Assembly (NCBI GenBank): GCA_036653595.1
Contig: JAVVTQ010000001.1
Coordinates: 88,850 to 152,849 of the forward strand
Length of the DNA: 64,000 bases
Direction of reading: 5' to 3'
Source of the DNA: JAVVTQ01 sp036653595
Lineage (GTDB): Bacteria > Bacillota > Clostridia > Oscillospirales > Ruminococcaceae
Shown: piece by piece, positions 23,059-32,373 of the stretch
How the letters are laid out: each line of letters begins with the position of its first letter
Numbering within the stretch: the first letter of the stretch is position 1
Notes under the pieces: model-generated
The model's database searches: none
What the model was told of the DNA's origin: nothing
Seen by the model: only the letters and a program-made list of their open reading frames with translations
Translations under genes and position numbers: made by a program

Positions 23059-24396
23059 ATGTCCAAAACATCAAACAAAGGCACTGCATCGGATCGGCTG
23101 AAATTGCTGTTTGACGACGGTAATTTTGTCGAAATTGACTCCGCAGCCGGAAAAGACAGCGGTTCGGTGGCGGGCTACGGCAGTGTCGGAGGGGCTACTG
23201 TTTTTGCGTTTTGTCAGGACAGCAGCACAAAGTCAGGCGCCGTTGACACGGCTATGTCCCGCAAACTCTCAAAGGTCTGCGATCTCGCAGCAAAAACAGG
23301 CTCGCCCATCATCACAATTTACGACTCAAAGGGCGTGAAGTTCGACAACGGCTTTGCGTCGCTTGAGGCGTCGTCGGAAATTCTCAGAAAAACTTCCGAG
23401 CTATCGGGCGTTGTCCCGCAAATCGCCGTCGTTGTCGGAACATGTGCAGGTTTTTCGGCTATGTGCGCTGCAATGGCCGATGTTTGCATCATGTCTAAGG
23501 ACGCCGAGCTTTTCAACACTGCACCTTTTATCGACAAGGCGAACGGCGGAGCCGAGAAAAATGTCGGAGACGCAGAGTTTGCACTAAAGTCAGGGGTTGC
23601 CGCGGTCATATGCGATGACGAGAATGCGGCAATAGCGAAAGCGGTGGAAATCGCGAAAATGCTGCCCCTCAATAACCTCGCCGCGCTTCCTGTCTACGAT
23701 TTTGAAGCGCCGAAAAACCCGAACGCCGAATGTCTCATAGAGCGCTATTTTGACGCCGACAGCGCCATAGCCCTCTTCGACGGTGTAGGAAAGCACTCGG
23801 CGGCGGCCTTGGCGACAATAGGCGGTATGCCCTGCGGTGTGGCAACGGTGTTTGGCAGAATGTGCAGACACGATACTGCGAAGATTGCAAAGCTTGTCGA
23901 GCTGTGCGATTCATTCAATTTGCCGATATTCACATTTGTCGACAGCGAGGGCTTTGTGCTTTCCGCAGAGAATGACCGCATGGGCGGCATAAGAAGCGGC
24001 GCAAGACTGGCGCAGGTGCTCGCAGAAGCAACCACTGCCAAAATCTGTGTCGTTACAGGCAAAGCGATAGGCTCGATGTTCACTGTTTTTGGCGGACGCA
24101 ATGCCGGAAGCGACGTGACATATGCATGGCCGACAGCCGTTATCAGTCCGATTGACCCAAAAGCGGCCGCAGAGCTTTTATGGAATGACAGAATCAAGAA
24201 AAACGACGACATTGCAGCGCTGGCCGAGGAGTATTCAAAAACTGTCGCATGTGCGCAAGAAGCCGCAAAGGCCGGGCTTATAGATGCGCTGGTTGCCCCC
24301 GAGACGACGAGAGAAGCACTCATATCGGCGGTGGACATGCTCGCGTCAAAGAGAGTTTCAAGGCTGCCCAAAAAGCACGGCAATATGCCGCTTTAA
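23059..24396 (+). CDS. carboxyl transferase subunit (MmdA/12S-like)
   Basis: 445 aa, shorter than the usual ~510 aa of methylmalonyl-CoA decarboxylase alpha or transcarboxylase 12S subunits; the N-terminal family extension is missing. Two crotonase-like halves are visible: LLFDDGNFVEIDS, the CoA-binding-type region VVPQIAVVVGTCAGFSAM, and in the second half GMPCGVATVFGR, LPIFTFVDSEGF and GKAIGSMFTVFGGRNAGSDVTYAWP. It would move CO2 between biotin and an acyl-CoA. A carrier and an OadA-like subunit follow directly. The canonical glycine-rich blocks are divergent, so the acyl-CoA specificity is open. Confidence 0.82.
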   Translation: MSKTSNKGTASDRLKLLFDDGNFVEIDSAAGKDSGSVAGYGSVGGATVFAFCQDSSTKSGAVDTAMSRKLSKVCDLAAKTGSPIITIYDSKGVKFDNGFASLEASSEILRKTSELSGVVPQIAVVVGTCAGFSAMCAAMADVCIMSKDAELFNTAPFIDKANGGAEKNVGDAEFALKSGVAAVICDDENAAIAKAVEIAKMLPLNNLAALPVYDFEAPKNPNAECLIERYFDADSAIALFDGVGKHSAAALATIGGMPCGVATVFGRMCRHDTAKIAKLVELCDSFNLPIFTFVDSEGFVLSAENDRMGGIRSGARLAQVLAEATTAKICVVTGKAIGSMFTVFGGRNAGSDVTYAWPTAVISPIDPKAAAELLWNDRIKKNDDIAALAEEYSKTVACAQEAAKAGLIDALVAPETTREALISAVDMLASKRVSRLPKKHGNMPL

Positions 24397-24430
24397 TCAT
24401 AATTTATAATATTTTATGGAGGTTTTACTT

Positions 24431-24811
24431 GTGAAAAGGTTTAATATAACAGTCAACGGACAAGCATATGACGTGACGGTCGATGAGGTAGGCGGAGCAG
24501 CCCCCGCCCCTGTGGCGGCTCCCGCACCTGTGGCAGCGCCTGTAGCTCCTGTGGCAGCTCCCGCGGCTGCACCCGCTCCTGCGGCGATACCTGCCAACGG
24601 AACAAAGATTGAGGCACCGATGCCCGGAAACATTCTCGACGTTGTCGTGAAGCCGGGAGATGTTGTCAAAGACGGTCAAAAGCTGGTAGTTCTTGAGGCG
24701 ATGAAAATGGAAAACGATATTACCTCAAGTGTCAGCGGCACAGTCGTTTCTGTCGCCGTAGCAAAGGGCGATGTTGTCTCCACAGGCGACACGCTTGTGG
24801 TCATCGGCTGA
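24431..24811 (+). CDS. biotin carboxyl carrier protein (1.3S/GcdC-like)
   Basis: 126 aa from the GTG at 24431, chosen because ATGGAGG lies 8 nt upstream; the ATG at 24416 would overlap that site. After a short N-terminal strand (KRFNITVNGQAYDVTVDEV) comes a mobile Ala/Pro linker (about 20-55) of repeated APVA units. The biotinyl domain then shows EAPMPGNILDVVVKPGDVV and the target Lys92 in EAMKMEND. It carries CO2 between the flanking carboxyltransferase subunits. Confidence 0.95.
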   Translation: MKRFNITVNGQAYDVTVDEVGGAAPAPVAAPAPVAAPVAPVAAPAAAPAPAAIPANGTKIEAPMPGNILDVVVKPGDVVKDGQKLVVLEAMKMENDITSSVSGTVVSVAVAKGDVVSTGDTLVVIG

Positions 24812-24827
24812 TATAGGAGAATAAAAA

Positions 24828-26225
24828 ATGGCAAAAATAAAAGTTACCGACCTTGTCTTGCGTGATGCGCACCAATCGCTCATAGCGACGCGCATGACGA
24901 TGGACGAGATGAGGCCGTCCTTCAAGCTCCTCGACGCGGTCGGATATTACGCGCTTGAGGTGTGGGGCGGCGCAACGTTTGACACATGCCTGCGCTTTCT
25001 CGACGAGGACCCGTGGGAGAGACTGCGCATAATGCGCAAAGAAATGCCAAACACAAAGCTCCAGATGCTTTTCCGCGGACAGAATATGCTCGGATACCGC
25101 CACTACGCCGACGATGTCGTTGAGTATTTCGTGCAGAAAACCGTGAGCAACGGAATTGACATAATGAGAATTTTTGACGCGCTCAACGATCCGCGCAACC
25201 TTCAGACAGCCATAAAGGCCGCGAAAAAAGAGGGCGCGCACATTCAAGCGTGCATATCCTATACTCTTAGCCCCGTGCACAACAATGAGTACTTTATAAA
25301 ATATGTCAAAGAGCTTGAGAACATGGGCGCGGACTCCATATGCATCAAGGATATGGCCGGTCTGCTCAAGCCGATGCCGACATATGAGCTTGTCAAATCA
25401 CTCAAACAAGCATCGAAAATCCCCGTTGAAATCCATTCGCACACAACCTCAGGCCTTGCCGAAATGTCCATAATCAAGGCAATCGAGGCGGGGGCTGACA
25501 TCATAGATACTGTCATTTCGCCTCTTGCCGGCGGCACCTCGCACATGGCGACAGAATCACTCGTCGCGGCACTTCAGGGCACGGAATATGACACGGGTCT
25601 TGACCTCAAAAAGCTCGATGAGGTTCGCGCATACTTTGCAACGCTTCGCGAGAAGTACCTCAAGTCGGGCCAGCTCAACCCAAAGGTTCTCGGTGTTGAC
25701 GCCAACACACTGCTCTATCAAGTTCCGGGCGGAATGCTCTCCAACATGCTAAAGCAGCTTAAGGATGCCGGAAAAGAGGACAAGCTCGAAGAGGTTCTCC
25801 AGGAAATTCCCCGTGTCAGAAAAGATTCAGGGTATCCGCCTCTTGTCACGCCGACTTCACAGATTGTCGGAACACAAGCCGTGTTCAACGTCGTGATGGG
25901 CGAGCGCTACAAAATAGTCACTAAGGAATTCAAGGGTCTTATTCAGGGCAACTACGGCAAGACTCCCGCCCCCGTTGACCCGGAATTTCAAAAGTCGATT
26001 CTCGGCGATGAGAAGCCGATAACCTGCCGTCCGGCAGACCTGTTGGAGCCGGAGCTTGACAAGCTTGCAGCCGAATGCGTCAATTACACAGAGCAGCCCG
26101 AGGACGTTTTGAGCTACGCGCAATTCCCGCAGGTTGCAACAAAGTTTTTTGAAAATCGCCGTGCCAAAGAGCTTGGAATCGACGTCGATCATCTCGACAA
26201 GGAAAATAAAGTTGTCGTCATGTGA
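24828..26225 (+). CDS. oxaloacetate decarboxylase alpha-type carboxyltransferase (5S/OadA-like)
   Basis: 465 aa. The HMGL-like TIM-barrel domain has LVLRDAHQSLIATRMTMDEM, the metal/carbamate region SICIKDMAGLLKP and IHSHTTSGLAE. The conserved carboxylase domain follows (about 305-465: YQVPGGMLSNMLKQL, GYPPLVTPTSQIVGTQAV). The biotinyl domain fused to many OadA proteins is absent, matching the separate carrier gene upstream. It transfers CO2 between oxaloacetate/pyruvate and biotin. No OadB/GcdB sodium-pump subunit or OadG is adjacent; a terminator follows. Confidence 0.92.
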   Translation: MAKIKVTDLVLRDAHQSLIATRMTMDEMRPSFKLLDAVGYYALEVWGGATFDTCLRFLDEDPWERLRIMRKEMPNTKLQMLFRGQNMLGYRHYADDVVEYFVQKTVSNGIDIMRIFDALNDPRNLQTAIKAAKKEGAHIQACISYTLSPVHNNEYFIKYVKELENMGADSICIKDMAGLLKPMPTYELVKSLKQASKIPVEIHSHTTSGLAEMSIIKAIEAGADIIDTVISPLAGGTSHMATESLVAALQGTEYDTGLDLKKLDEVRAYFATLREKYLKSGQLNPKVLGVDANTLLYQVPGGMLSNMLKQLKDAGKEDKLEEVLQEIPRVRKDSGYPPLVTPTSQIVGTQAVFNVVMGERYKIVTKEFKGLIQGNYGKTPAPVDPEFQKSILGDEKPITCRPADLLEPELDKLAAECVNYTEQPEDVLSYAQFPQVATKFFENRRAKELGIDVDHLDKENKVVVM

Positions 26226-26281
26226 CCTGCCCGCTCTTCAAGGCGCAAATGCACGAGTCGACCTAGTTTATAATTTTTCAG

Positions 26282-26317
26282 GGCCGTGGCTGCCAGTGTT
26301 GCAGCTGCGGCCTTTTT
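26282..26317 (+). terminator. terminator of the carboxyltransferase operon
   Basis: GGCCGTGGCTGC (26282-26293) pairs with GCAGCTGCGGCC (26301-26312) over 12 bp with two G-U pairs, followed by TTTTT. It marks the operon end soon after the OadA-like gene. The rest of 26226-26650 holds only the next promoter. Confidence 0.85.
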
Positions 26318-26573
26318 CCGGCCAAGGGCGAAATCGGCAGATGTCCGAGTAGAGCGCACAAAACAGCATAGGCCTCGGGCATCAGCAGAAAAACAACGAC
26401 AATAGCGAAAATGCCGGTTAGTGAAAAGCAAAGCGGGAATTGACAGTTGTCCCTCGAGCTTATGTGTAGAGTGAATGCGGTGAACAAAACCGCGAATAAA
26501 TTAATTGAAATTTTAAGGCGATGAGAGCTGAGGAAAAGCGGGCATTGCATCATACAGCAAGATGCGCGCCTTG

Positions 26574-26603
26574 TTGACAATTGTGCATCAATAATAGTAA
26601 AAT
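26574..26603 (+). promoter_or_regulatory. SigA promoter of the yicC-to-rsgA operon
   Basis: Consensus -35 TTGACA (26574-26579), 18-nt spacer, TAAAAT (26598-26603). It is the likely start of a transcript running some 12 kb. Confidence 0.7.
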
Positions 26604-26650
26604 ATAAGTTAAATACGACAAAATAAAAATAACGGTCGAGGTTGTCAAAA

Positions 26651-27529
26651 ATGATGAACAGTATGACCGGCTATGGGCGCGCACAAAGCGTTGTCAACGG
26701 GCGAGAAATCACGGTTGAGCTTCGCTCGGTAAACCACAGATACTTTGAGCTGTCCACAAGAATTCCACGAACCTTCGGATATCTGGAGGATAAGATAAAG
26801 TCATATATAGCCGAGCGCGTCTCCCGCGGCAAGATTGAAGTCACGGTGTCGATTGTTTTGGGAGATGAGCTGGACGTCGAAGTTGAGCTGAACATGAATA
26901 TTGTGAGAGGCTATGCCGATGCGCTAAAGAGAATTTCCGATGAGTTCGGCTTGCGTGATGACGTTTTTGCTTCTACACTCGCAAAGTTTCCCGACGTGTT
27001 CACGGTCAAAAGACCGGTGCTCGACGAGGAAGAGGTCTGGAACGATGTGCGTGCCGTGCTCGACACATCAATAAGCAATTACAACGAAATGCGCGAAAGT
27101 GAGGGAAACCGCCTTAGGGATGACATACTCTCACGCCTGACAACGCTAGAGGAGCTGCTAGAAGCAATTGAGGAGCAGTCGGCTCCGCGTCTCGAGGCAT
27201 ATCGCGAGAAGCTCGGCGCGAGGATGAAAGCAGTCCTTGAAAACACCGAAATTGACGAGGGCAGGCTGCTGCTCGAGGCGGCGCTCTATGCCGACAAGGC
27301 GGCGATTGACGAGGAAACCGTCCGTTTGGCAAGCCATATAGCGCAGTTCAGAGAAATAGCCAAGAGCGGGGTTCCGGTAGGAAGAAAGCTCGATTTTCTC
27401 ACACAGGAAATCAATCGCGAGGCAAACACAATAGGCTCCAAGGCCGGGGACTTGAACATAACCGGCGCTGTCGTCGACATGAAGGCCGAAATAGAAAAGA
27501 TAAGAGAACAAATTCAGAATATAGAGTGA
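26651..27529 (+). CDS. yicC: YicC/YloC family endoribonuclease
   Basis: 292 aa from the ATG at 26651 (CGAGG 9 nt upstream); a TTG at 26642 is in frame. Family landmarks: N-terminal NSMTGYGRA, ITVELRSVNHRYFELSTRIPR, and the C-terminal DUF1732 block EINREANTIGSKAGDLNITGAVVDMKAEIEKIREQIQNIE. E. coli YicC is an RNase acting on small RNA and mRNA. Its position before remA, gmk and rpoZ is the standard Firmicutes order. Confidence 0.93.
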   Translation: MMNSMTGYGRAQSVVNGREITVELRSVNHRYFELSTRIPRTFGYLEDKIKSYIAERVSRGKIEVTVSIVLGDELDVEVELNMNIVRGYADALKRISDEFGLRDDVFASTLAKFPDVFTVKRPVLDEEEVWNDVRAVLDTSISNYNEMRESEGNRLRDDILSRLTTLEELLEAIEEQSAPRLEAYREKLGARMKAVLENTEIDEGRLLLEAALYADKAAIDEETVRLASHIAQFREIAKSGVPVGRKLDFLTQEINREANTIGSKAGDLNITGAVVDMKAEIEKIREQIQNIE

Positions 27530-27537
27530 GGAAGAAT

Positions 27538-27801
27538 ATGAAGCTTATCAACATTGGGTTCGGCAACATGGTTTCGGCAAATAGGCTGATTGCGATAGTC
27601 AGCCCGGAATCGGCACCGATAAAGAGAATAGTTCAAGACGCGCGGGAGAAAGGCGTTTTGATTGATGCCACCTACGGAAGACGCACGCGCGCCGTGATAG
27701 TGACGGACTCGGACCATGTGATTCTCTCCGCGGTTCAGCCGGAGACGGTCGCAAACAGACTTGCCGATGACAACACGGATTCGGAGAGTGACGATGATTA
27801 A
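27538..27801 (+). CDS. remA: RemA/DUF370 family regulatory protein
   Basis: 87 aa from the ATG at 27538 with GAGGAAG upstream. Almost the whole sequence is the DUF370 core: MKLINIGFGNMVSANRLIAI, PESAPIKRIVQDARE, LIDATYGRRTRAVIVTDSDH. In Bacillus RemA is a ring-forming DNA-binding activator of matrix and osmoprotection genes. In Clostridia the target genes are unknown. It overlaps gmk by 8 nt. Confidence 0.94.
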   Translation: MKLINIGFGNMVSANRLIAIVSPESAPIKRIVQDAREKGVLIDATYGRRTRAVIVTDSDHVILSAVQPETVANRLADDNTDSESDDD

Positions 27802-28375
27802 TGAACGCAATCTCATCGTCGTATCGGGCCCCTCAGGCTGTGGCAAGGACACTGTGGTCAAGGAGCTGATGAAGCTTTGCAATAAGGTCAAGCTCAGTGT
27901 CTCATGCACAACTCGCAAGCCGCGCGGAAATGAGATTGACAAGGAGAGCTATTATTTTTTAACGCGTGAAGAGTTTAAGGCGCGCATAGACTCCAAAAGG
28001 ATGCTTGAATATACAGAATATGCGGGAAACCTCTATGGAACTCCGATGGATGAGCTTGAGGAAAAAATGGTCGGCGACAGCGTCGTTGTGCTTATCATTG
28101 AGGTTAAAGGTGCAAAAAACGTCAAAACCGCATATCCTGATTCCATGTGTGCGTTCATTGTGCCGCCGTCCATAGAAGCTCTGGAGGAAAGGCTTCGCAA
28201 GCGTTGCACAGAGGACGAGGAGAATATAAAGCGCAGGCTGGAAATAGCGAGGGAAGAGCTAAAGGAGCTTGATTATTACGACATTGCGATTGAAAATCTG
28301 GATGCCGATGTCTGCGCCAAAAAACTGCTGTCAGCTATTGAATCATGGCGGAGCAGACCGCAGAATATAAAATAG
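27794..28375 (+). CDS. gmk: guanylate kinase
   Basis: 193 aa from the ATG at 27794 (GGAGAGTG upstream, inside the remA 3' end). P-loop GPSGCGKDT lies near residue 10, followed by the GMP-binding block SCTTRKPRGNEIDKESYYF, EYAGNLYGTP and the lid region RLRKRCTEDEENIKRRL. It phosphorylates GMP to GDP for nucleotide supply. The Asp after the P-loop Lys replaces the more usual Ser/Gly, a variation also found in natural guanylate kinases. Confidence 0.96.
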   Translation: MINERNLIVVSGPSGCGKDTVVKELMKLCNKVKLSVSCTTRKPRGNEIDKESYYFLTREEFKARIDSKRMLEYTEYAGNLYGTPMDELEEKMVGDSVVVLIIEVKGAKNVKTAYPDSMCAFIVPPSIEALEERLRKRCTEDEENIKRRLEIAREELKELDYYDIAIENLDADVCAKKLLSAIESWRSRPQNIK

Positions 28376-28419
28376 AGAATAAGCCGATAATAAAACGAAA
28401 GATTTCACGAGGAGAAAAA

Positions 28420-28620
28420 ATGCTAAAACCTGAAATTGGACAGTTGCTGGATGAATGTGACAGCACATACAGCCTTGTTATTGCGATAGCAAAGCGCTCG
28501 AGAGATTTGGTCGCGCAGGCTCAGGAGGATAAGATTATCCTTCGCGACAAGCCCGTCAACATAGCTATTGATGAATTCGGAGCTCATAAAATGCGCGTTG
28601 TGGAGTCGGACGAAAACTGA
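28420..28620 (+). CDS. rpoZ: RNA polymerase omega subunit
   Basis: 66 aa from the ATG at 28420, after GAGGAGAAAA; an upstream in-frame start at 28345 overlaps gmk and is not supported. The core MLKPEIGQLL, TYSLVIAIAKRSRDL and DKPVNIAIDEF matches omega, including the KRSRDL stretch equivalent to the conserved KRARQL helix. It aids beta-prime folding and polymerase assembly. Confidence 0.93.
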   Translation: MLKPEIGQLLDECDSTYSLVIAIAKRSRDLVAQAQEDKIILRDKPVNIAIDEFGAHKMRVVESDEN

Positions 28621-28652
28621 CATCACTTGCAGTAATGTATGGAGGTGGCGTT

Positions 28653-30896
28653 ATGTGTACCGGTGTCGAAGTGGCGGTAGACAACGCCGCCTTTAAATTT
28701 GACAGGCTCTATACATATTGTGTCCCGCAAAAGCTTGCGGGCTGCGTAAAAATAGGGACGCGAGTGCTCGTCCCGTTTGGGCATGGAGCGCCGCGTCTGG
28801 GCGTTGTGCTGCGAATAACGTCTGTCGAGGACAGTTCCTGTCTAAAAGAGCTCATAGATGCGGAGCTCGGCGAACCGATACTCGAAGAAGAGCTTGTAAA
28901 GCTTGTGGAACTGCTAAAGGAACAAACTTTATGCACATACGGCGATGCGCTCAAGACCGTGCTGCCAAAAAACAGCCGCCTTGTCGCCAATTCCAGCAGC
29001 GAGCAGCTGGAGGCTGTGTCCACAGCGCATATGGAGACTGCGTTTGAAGCGGTTCCCCAAACAATCCCGATGCGTCTCACAAAGCGTCAGACGGAGGTCA
29101 TGGGCGCACTGGCAGACGGCGCTATGACATACACACAGCTAAACGGAGAATTAAAGGTATCGCGCGAGGTTGTCAATAAGCTGGAGAAGCTTGGCGCGAT
29201 TAAAAAAATAGCGAGAGAGCGCGACGAGAGCTTTTTGCCATTCAAAGAAGACGCAAACATTCCGCCTCTCACCCCGGCACAGGAAGCGGCATTTGAAAAA
29301 ATAGTCAGCTGTGAGTGCGATAAAGCAAAGCCGGACGCAACACTTCTGCGCGGCGTTACCTCGAGCGGAAAGACCCTCATATACATACGGCTGATAGAGC
29401 GGGCGGTAAAGAGCGGGAAAAGCGCCATGATTCTCGTGCCGGAAATAACGCTTGCGACACAGATGATTTCGCGCCTGCGCGGGCTTTTTGGAAGCAGAGT
29501 CGGAATAATACACAGCGCACTCGGGGACACGGAGCGCATGGTTCAGTGGAAAAGAATCCAGCGCGGGGACTGCGATATAATTGTAGGAACACGATCGGCG
29601 GTATTTGCACCCGTAAAAAAGCTCGGGATTGTCATTGTGGACGAGGAGCAGGAGGCGACTTATGTCTCGGAGCAAAGCCCTCGCTATAACGCGATAACCA
29701 TGGCCGCGCACAGGGCATCCTTTCACGGTGCACACCTTTTGCTGGCGTCGGCCACACCCTCGCTTGAGACATATCACAAGGCGAGGACGGGCGCGATAAA
29801 TCTGGTTGAAATCGACGAGCGATATAAAAATATGCCGCTGCCGACAGTGAAAATTGTCGATATGCGCAATGAGCTTATGGAGGGCAACACGCATTGCATA
29901 AGCGGCTATTTGAGGGATGAGATAGCCAAAAGACTTGAGAGACACGAGCAGACAATACTGCTTTTAAACCGCAGGGGCTACCGAACGGTATCCATTTGCA
30001 ATAAATGCAAAAAAATAGTAAAATGTCCAAATTGCGACACTCCGCTCGTCGTCCACAAGCAGCGCGGCTGCTATGTATGCCACTACTGCATGAGAACGAG
30101 CGAAATTTCAGCCGTCTGCGATGAGTGCGGCGGTGCTGTCAGACATATGGGAATCGGGACACAGAAGGCCGAGGAGGAGCTTGCGGCATTGTTTCCGGAA
30201 GCGCGCATTATGCGTTTCGATTTTGATGCGGTCACAAAAAAAGACTCCGCAGCGCGCCTGCTCAAAGAGTTTGCAGAGGGCCGGTATGACATAATCATAG
30301 GCACCCAGATGATTGCGAAGGGGCTTGATTTTCCAAACGTCACACTCGTGGGGGTACTCAGCATAGACCAGCTGCTTCTCATGCAGAGCTATCGTGCGAG
30401 TGAGCGGGCATTTTCCATGCTGACGCAGGTAATAGGCAGGAGCGGACGCGGAGACGTCGAGGGAGAGGCCGTCATACAGACGGTGGACCCGGACAACGAG
30501 GTTATAATGCTCGCTGCAAAGCAGGATTATAAGAGCTTTTTCACAGGTGAAATAATATCGCGGAAGACGCATTTGTACCCCCCATTCTGTTCGCTTTGCA
30601 CTGTTGGCTTTTTGTCGGAAAAGGAAAAAAACGCACAGGAATCCGCGCAGAGCTTTTCAAAAATATTGAAAGAAAAATTGGCAGAGCAAAAAAATATTCC
30701 TATCAGAGTTTTGGGACCTGCACCGATGCGCGTCGCGTACATAAACAACACATATCGATGGAGACTTGTGCTGAAATGCCGCAACGACAGGGCATTTCGC
30801 GACATTATGAGAGAGTGCATATACGCATGGAATAAAATATCACAAAATAAATCGGCAAGCCTTACGGTTGATTTCGCAAGCGATGCCGAAAACTGA
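28653..30896 (+). CDS. priA: primosomal protein N' (replication restart helicase)
   Basis: 747 aa from the ATG at 28653 after GGAGGTGG; the earlier ATG at 28635 lacks an RBS. An N-terminal 3'-DNA-binding domain (VAVDNAAFKFDRLYTYCVP) precedes the helicase core: Walker A GVTSSGKT with Lys240, DEEQ at 330-333, ASATPSLET. Eight Cys between 449 and 492 (CNKCKKIVKCPNC ... CHYC ... CDECGG) bind two zinc ions, and TQMIAKGLDFPNVTLVGV and QVIGRSGRG follow. It reloads the replisome at stalled forks. Confidence 0.96.
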   Translation: MCTGVEVAVDNAAFKFDRLYTYCVPQKLAGCVKIGTRVLVPFGHGAPRLGVVLRITSVEDSSCLKELIDAELGEPILEEELVKLVELLKEQTLCTYGDALKTVLPKNSRLVANSSSEQLEAVSTAHMETAFEAVPQTIPMRLTKRQTEVMGALADGAMTYTQLNGELKVSREVVNKLEKLGAIKKIARERDESFLPFKEDANIPPLTPAQEAAFEKIVSCECDKAKPDATLLRGVTSSGKTLIYIRLIERAVKSGKSAMILVPEITLATQMISRLRGLFGSRVGIIHSALGDTERMVQWKRIQRGDCDIIVGTRSAVFAPVKKLGIVIVDEEQEATYVSEQSPRYNAITMAAHRASFHGAHLLLASATPSLETYHKARTGAINLVEIDERYKNMPLPTVKIVDMRNELMEGNTHCISGYLRDEIAKRLERHEQTILLLNRRGYRTVSICNKCKKIVKCPNCDTPLVVHKQRGCYVCHYCMRTSEISAVCDECGGAVRHMGIGTQKAEEELAALFPEARIMRFDFDAVTKKDSAARLLKEFAEGRYDIIIGTQMIAKGLDFPNVTLVGVLSIDQLLLMQSYRASERAFSMLTQVIGRSGRGDVEGEAVIQTVDPDNEVIMLAAKQDYKSFFTGEIISRKTHLYPPFCSLCTVGFLSEKEKNAQESAQSFSKILKEKLAEQKNIPIRVLGPAPMRVAYINNTYRWRLVLKCRNDRAFRDIMRECIYAWNKISQNKSASLTVDFASDAEN

Positions 30897-30909
30897 AAGG
30901 TTGATTTTT

Positions 30910-31458
30910 ATGGGACTGAGAGCAATAAGATTAAAAAGCGACCCTGTTTTGAGAAAGAAAAGCAGGCCGGTAACGGAATTTACCGCGCGCACCTGCAACC
31001 TGCTGGATGACCTGCGCGACACGCTCATCGAGGCCAACGGATTGGGACTTGCGGCGCCGCAGGTTGGAATTTTGCGCCGCGCCGTGGTAATTGTCCGCGA
31101 TGAGGAATATGTCGAGCTGGTCAACCCAAAAATCCTTGAGAGGGAGGGCGAGATAGGCGTTTTCGAGGGCTGTCTGTCCTGCCCGAACGAGCGGGCATGG
31201 ATTATGCGCCCACAGCGCGTCGTGATTGAAGCGCAGGACAGAAACGGCAAAAAGCTCAAGCTGGAATGCCTTGACATGGCTGCGCGCGCTGCCTGCCATG
31301 AGATAGACCACCTCGACGGAACTCTCTTTACAGACCTTGCCGACAGAATCTTTACCGATGATGAGCTCGATGAGCTCATAGCCCGTCAGGAAGAGGAAGA
31401 GGAGAGAGCAGAGAGCGAGAAAAGAAAGAAAGTCGCTCAAAAGGATGATAAAAAATGA
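30910..31458 (+). CDS. def: peptide deformylase
   Basis: 182 aa from the ATG at 30910 (GAAAGG upstream). Metal-site motifs are all present: GLGLAAPQVG, EGCLSCP with the Cys ligand, and HEIDHLDG with two His ligands and the catalytic Glu. The C-terminal tail beyond about 155 is a highly charged helix (QEEEEERAESEKRKK). It removes the formyl group from nascent protein N-termini. It overlaps fmt by 4 nt, the classic pairing of formyl addition and removal. Confidence 0.96.
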   Translation: MGLRAIRLKSDPVLRKKSRPVTEFTARTCNLLDDLRDTLIEANGLGLAAPQVGILRRAVVIVRDEEYVELVNPKILEREGEIGVFEGCLSCPNERAWIMRPQRVVIEAQDRNGKKLKLECLDMAARAACHEIDHLDGTLFTDLADRIFTDDELDELIARQEEEEERAESEKRKKVAQKDDKK

Positions 31459-32372
31459 GAATTCTCTTTATGGGAACGCCGCAAGTAGCCGCGGTGATGC
31501 TCAAAAAGCTGGCCGCCGAAAACGACATCTGCGGGGTGTTTTGTCAGCCTGATAAGCCGGTCGGACGAAAGAGAACCATAATTTCACCTCCGGTGAAGCT
31601 CGCTGCGCAGGAGCTGGGCATAGAGGTTTTTCAACCGGCTAAAATGCGCGATGGAACAGCTGCAGAGCTTGTGAGAAGGCTTGACCCCGAGCTTATCGCC
31701 GTTGTCGCATACGGACGTTTGCTTCCAAAGGAAATCCTCGAGATACCGAAGCATGGATGTGTGAATATTCACGCATCGCTGCTGCCGAAATACCGAGGTG
31801 CGGCGCCGATACAATACGCGCTGCTAAACGATGAGAAAATAACGGGTGTGACGGCGATGTATATGGACGTCGGACTCGACACTGGGGACATAATAGAAGA
31901 GCGAGAGCTCGAAATCTGCGATGCTGATGATGAGACGACACTTTTTTCGAGAATCGGAGTGTTGGGTGCACAGCTGCTGTGCGACACGGTGAGGTCAATC
32001 GGCAGCGGTGACGTCACGCGTGTGCGGCAGGAGGAGAGAGACGCCACCTTTGCTGCGCCAATTGCAAAGGAGCAGGGTCGATTCTCGTTTTATGAAGACG
32101 GTGCACGCGAAATTTTTTGCAAGGTGCGGGCACTGTGCGAGTGGCCGTGTGCGTCATTTATATGCAAGGAAAAGACAATCAAGCTCATTAAATGCGCACA
32201 GGGAGCGGACGCGCCTGCGCCTGCGGGAACGATAATTGGCACAAAGCCGCTCACTGTTGCGGCAAAGAGAGGTTCAATCGTGCTGCAAAGGGTGACCCCC
32301 GAGGGCAGCCGAGAAATGACCGGCGACGAGTGGTCGGCGGGGATGAGATTTAAGATTGGAGATGTGATTTAA
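31455..32372 (+). CDS. fmt: methionyl-tRNA formyltransferase
   Basis: 305 aa; ATG at 31455 overlaps the def stop (ATGA). N-terminal hydrolase domain: MRILFMGTPQVAAVML, CQPDKPVGRKR, INIHASLLPKYRGAAPIQYA-type block (here VNIHASLLPKYRGAAPIQYA), MYMDVGLDTGDII. The C-terminal OB-like domain begins near residue 205 (RFSFYEDGAREIFCKVRA). It formylates Met-tRNAfMet using 10-formyl-THF for translation initiation. Confidence 0.96.
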   Translation: MRILFMGTPQVAAVMLKKLAAENDICGVFCQPDKPVGRKRTIISPPVKLAAQELGIEVFQPAKMRDGTAAELVRRLDPELIAVVAYGRLLPKEILEIPKHGCVNIHASLLPKYRGAAPIQYALLNDEKITGVTAMYMDVGLDTGDIIEERELEICDADDETTLFSRIGVLGAQLLCDTVRSIGSGDVTRVRQEERDATFAAPIAKEQGRFSFYEDGAREIFCKVRALCEWPCASFICKEKTIKLIKCAQGADAPAPAGTIIGTKPLTVAAKRGSIVLQRVTPEGSREMTGDEWSAGMRFKIGDVI

Positions 32373-32373
32373 G

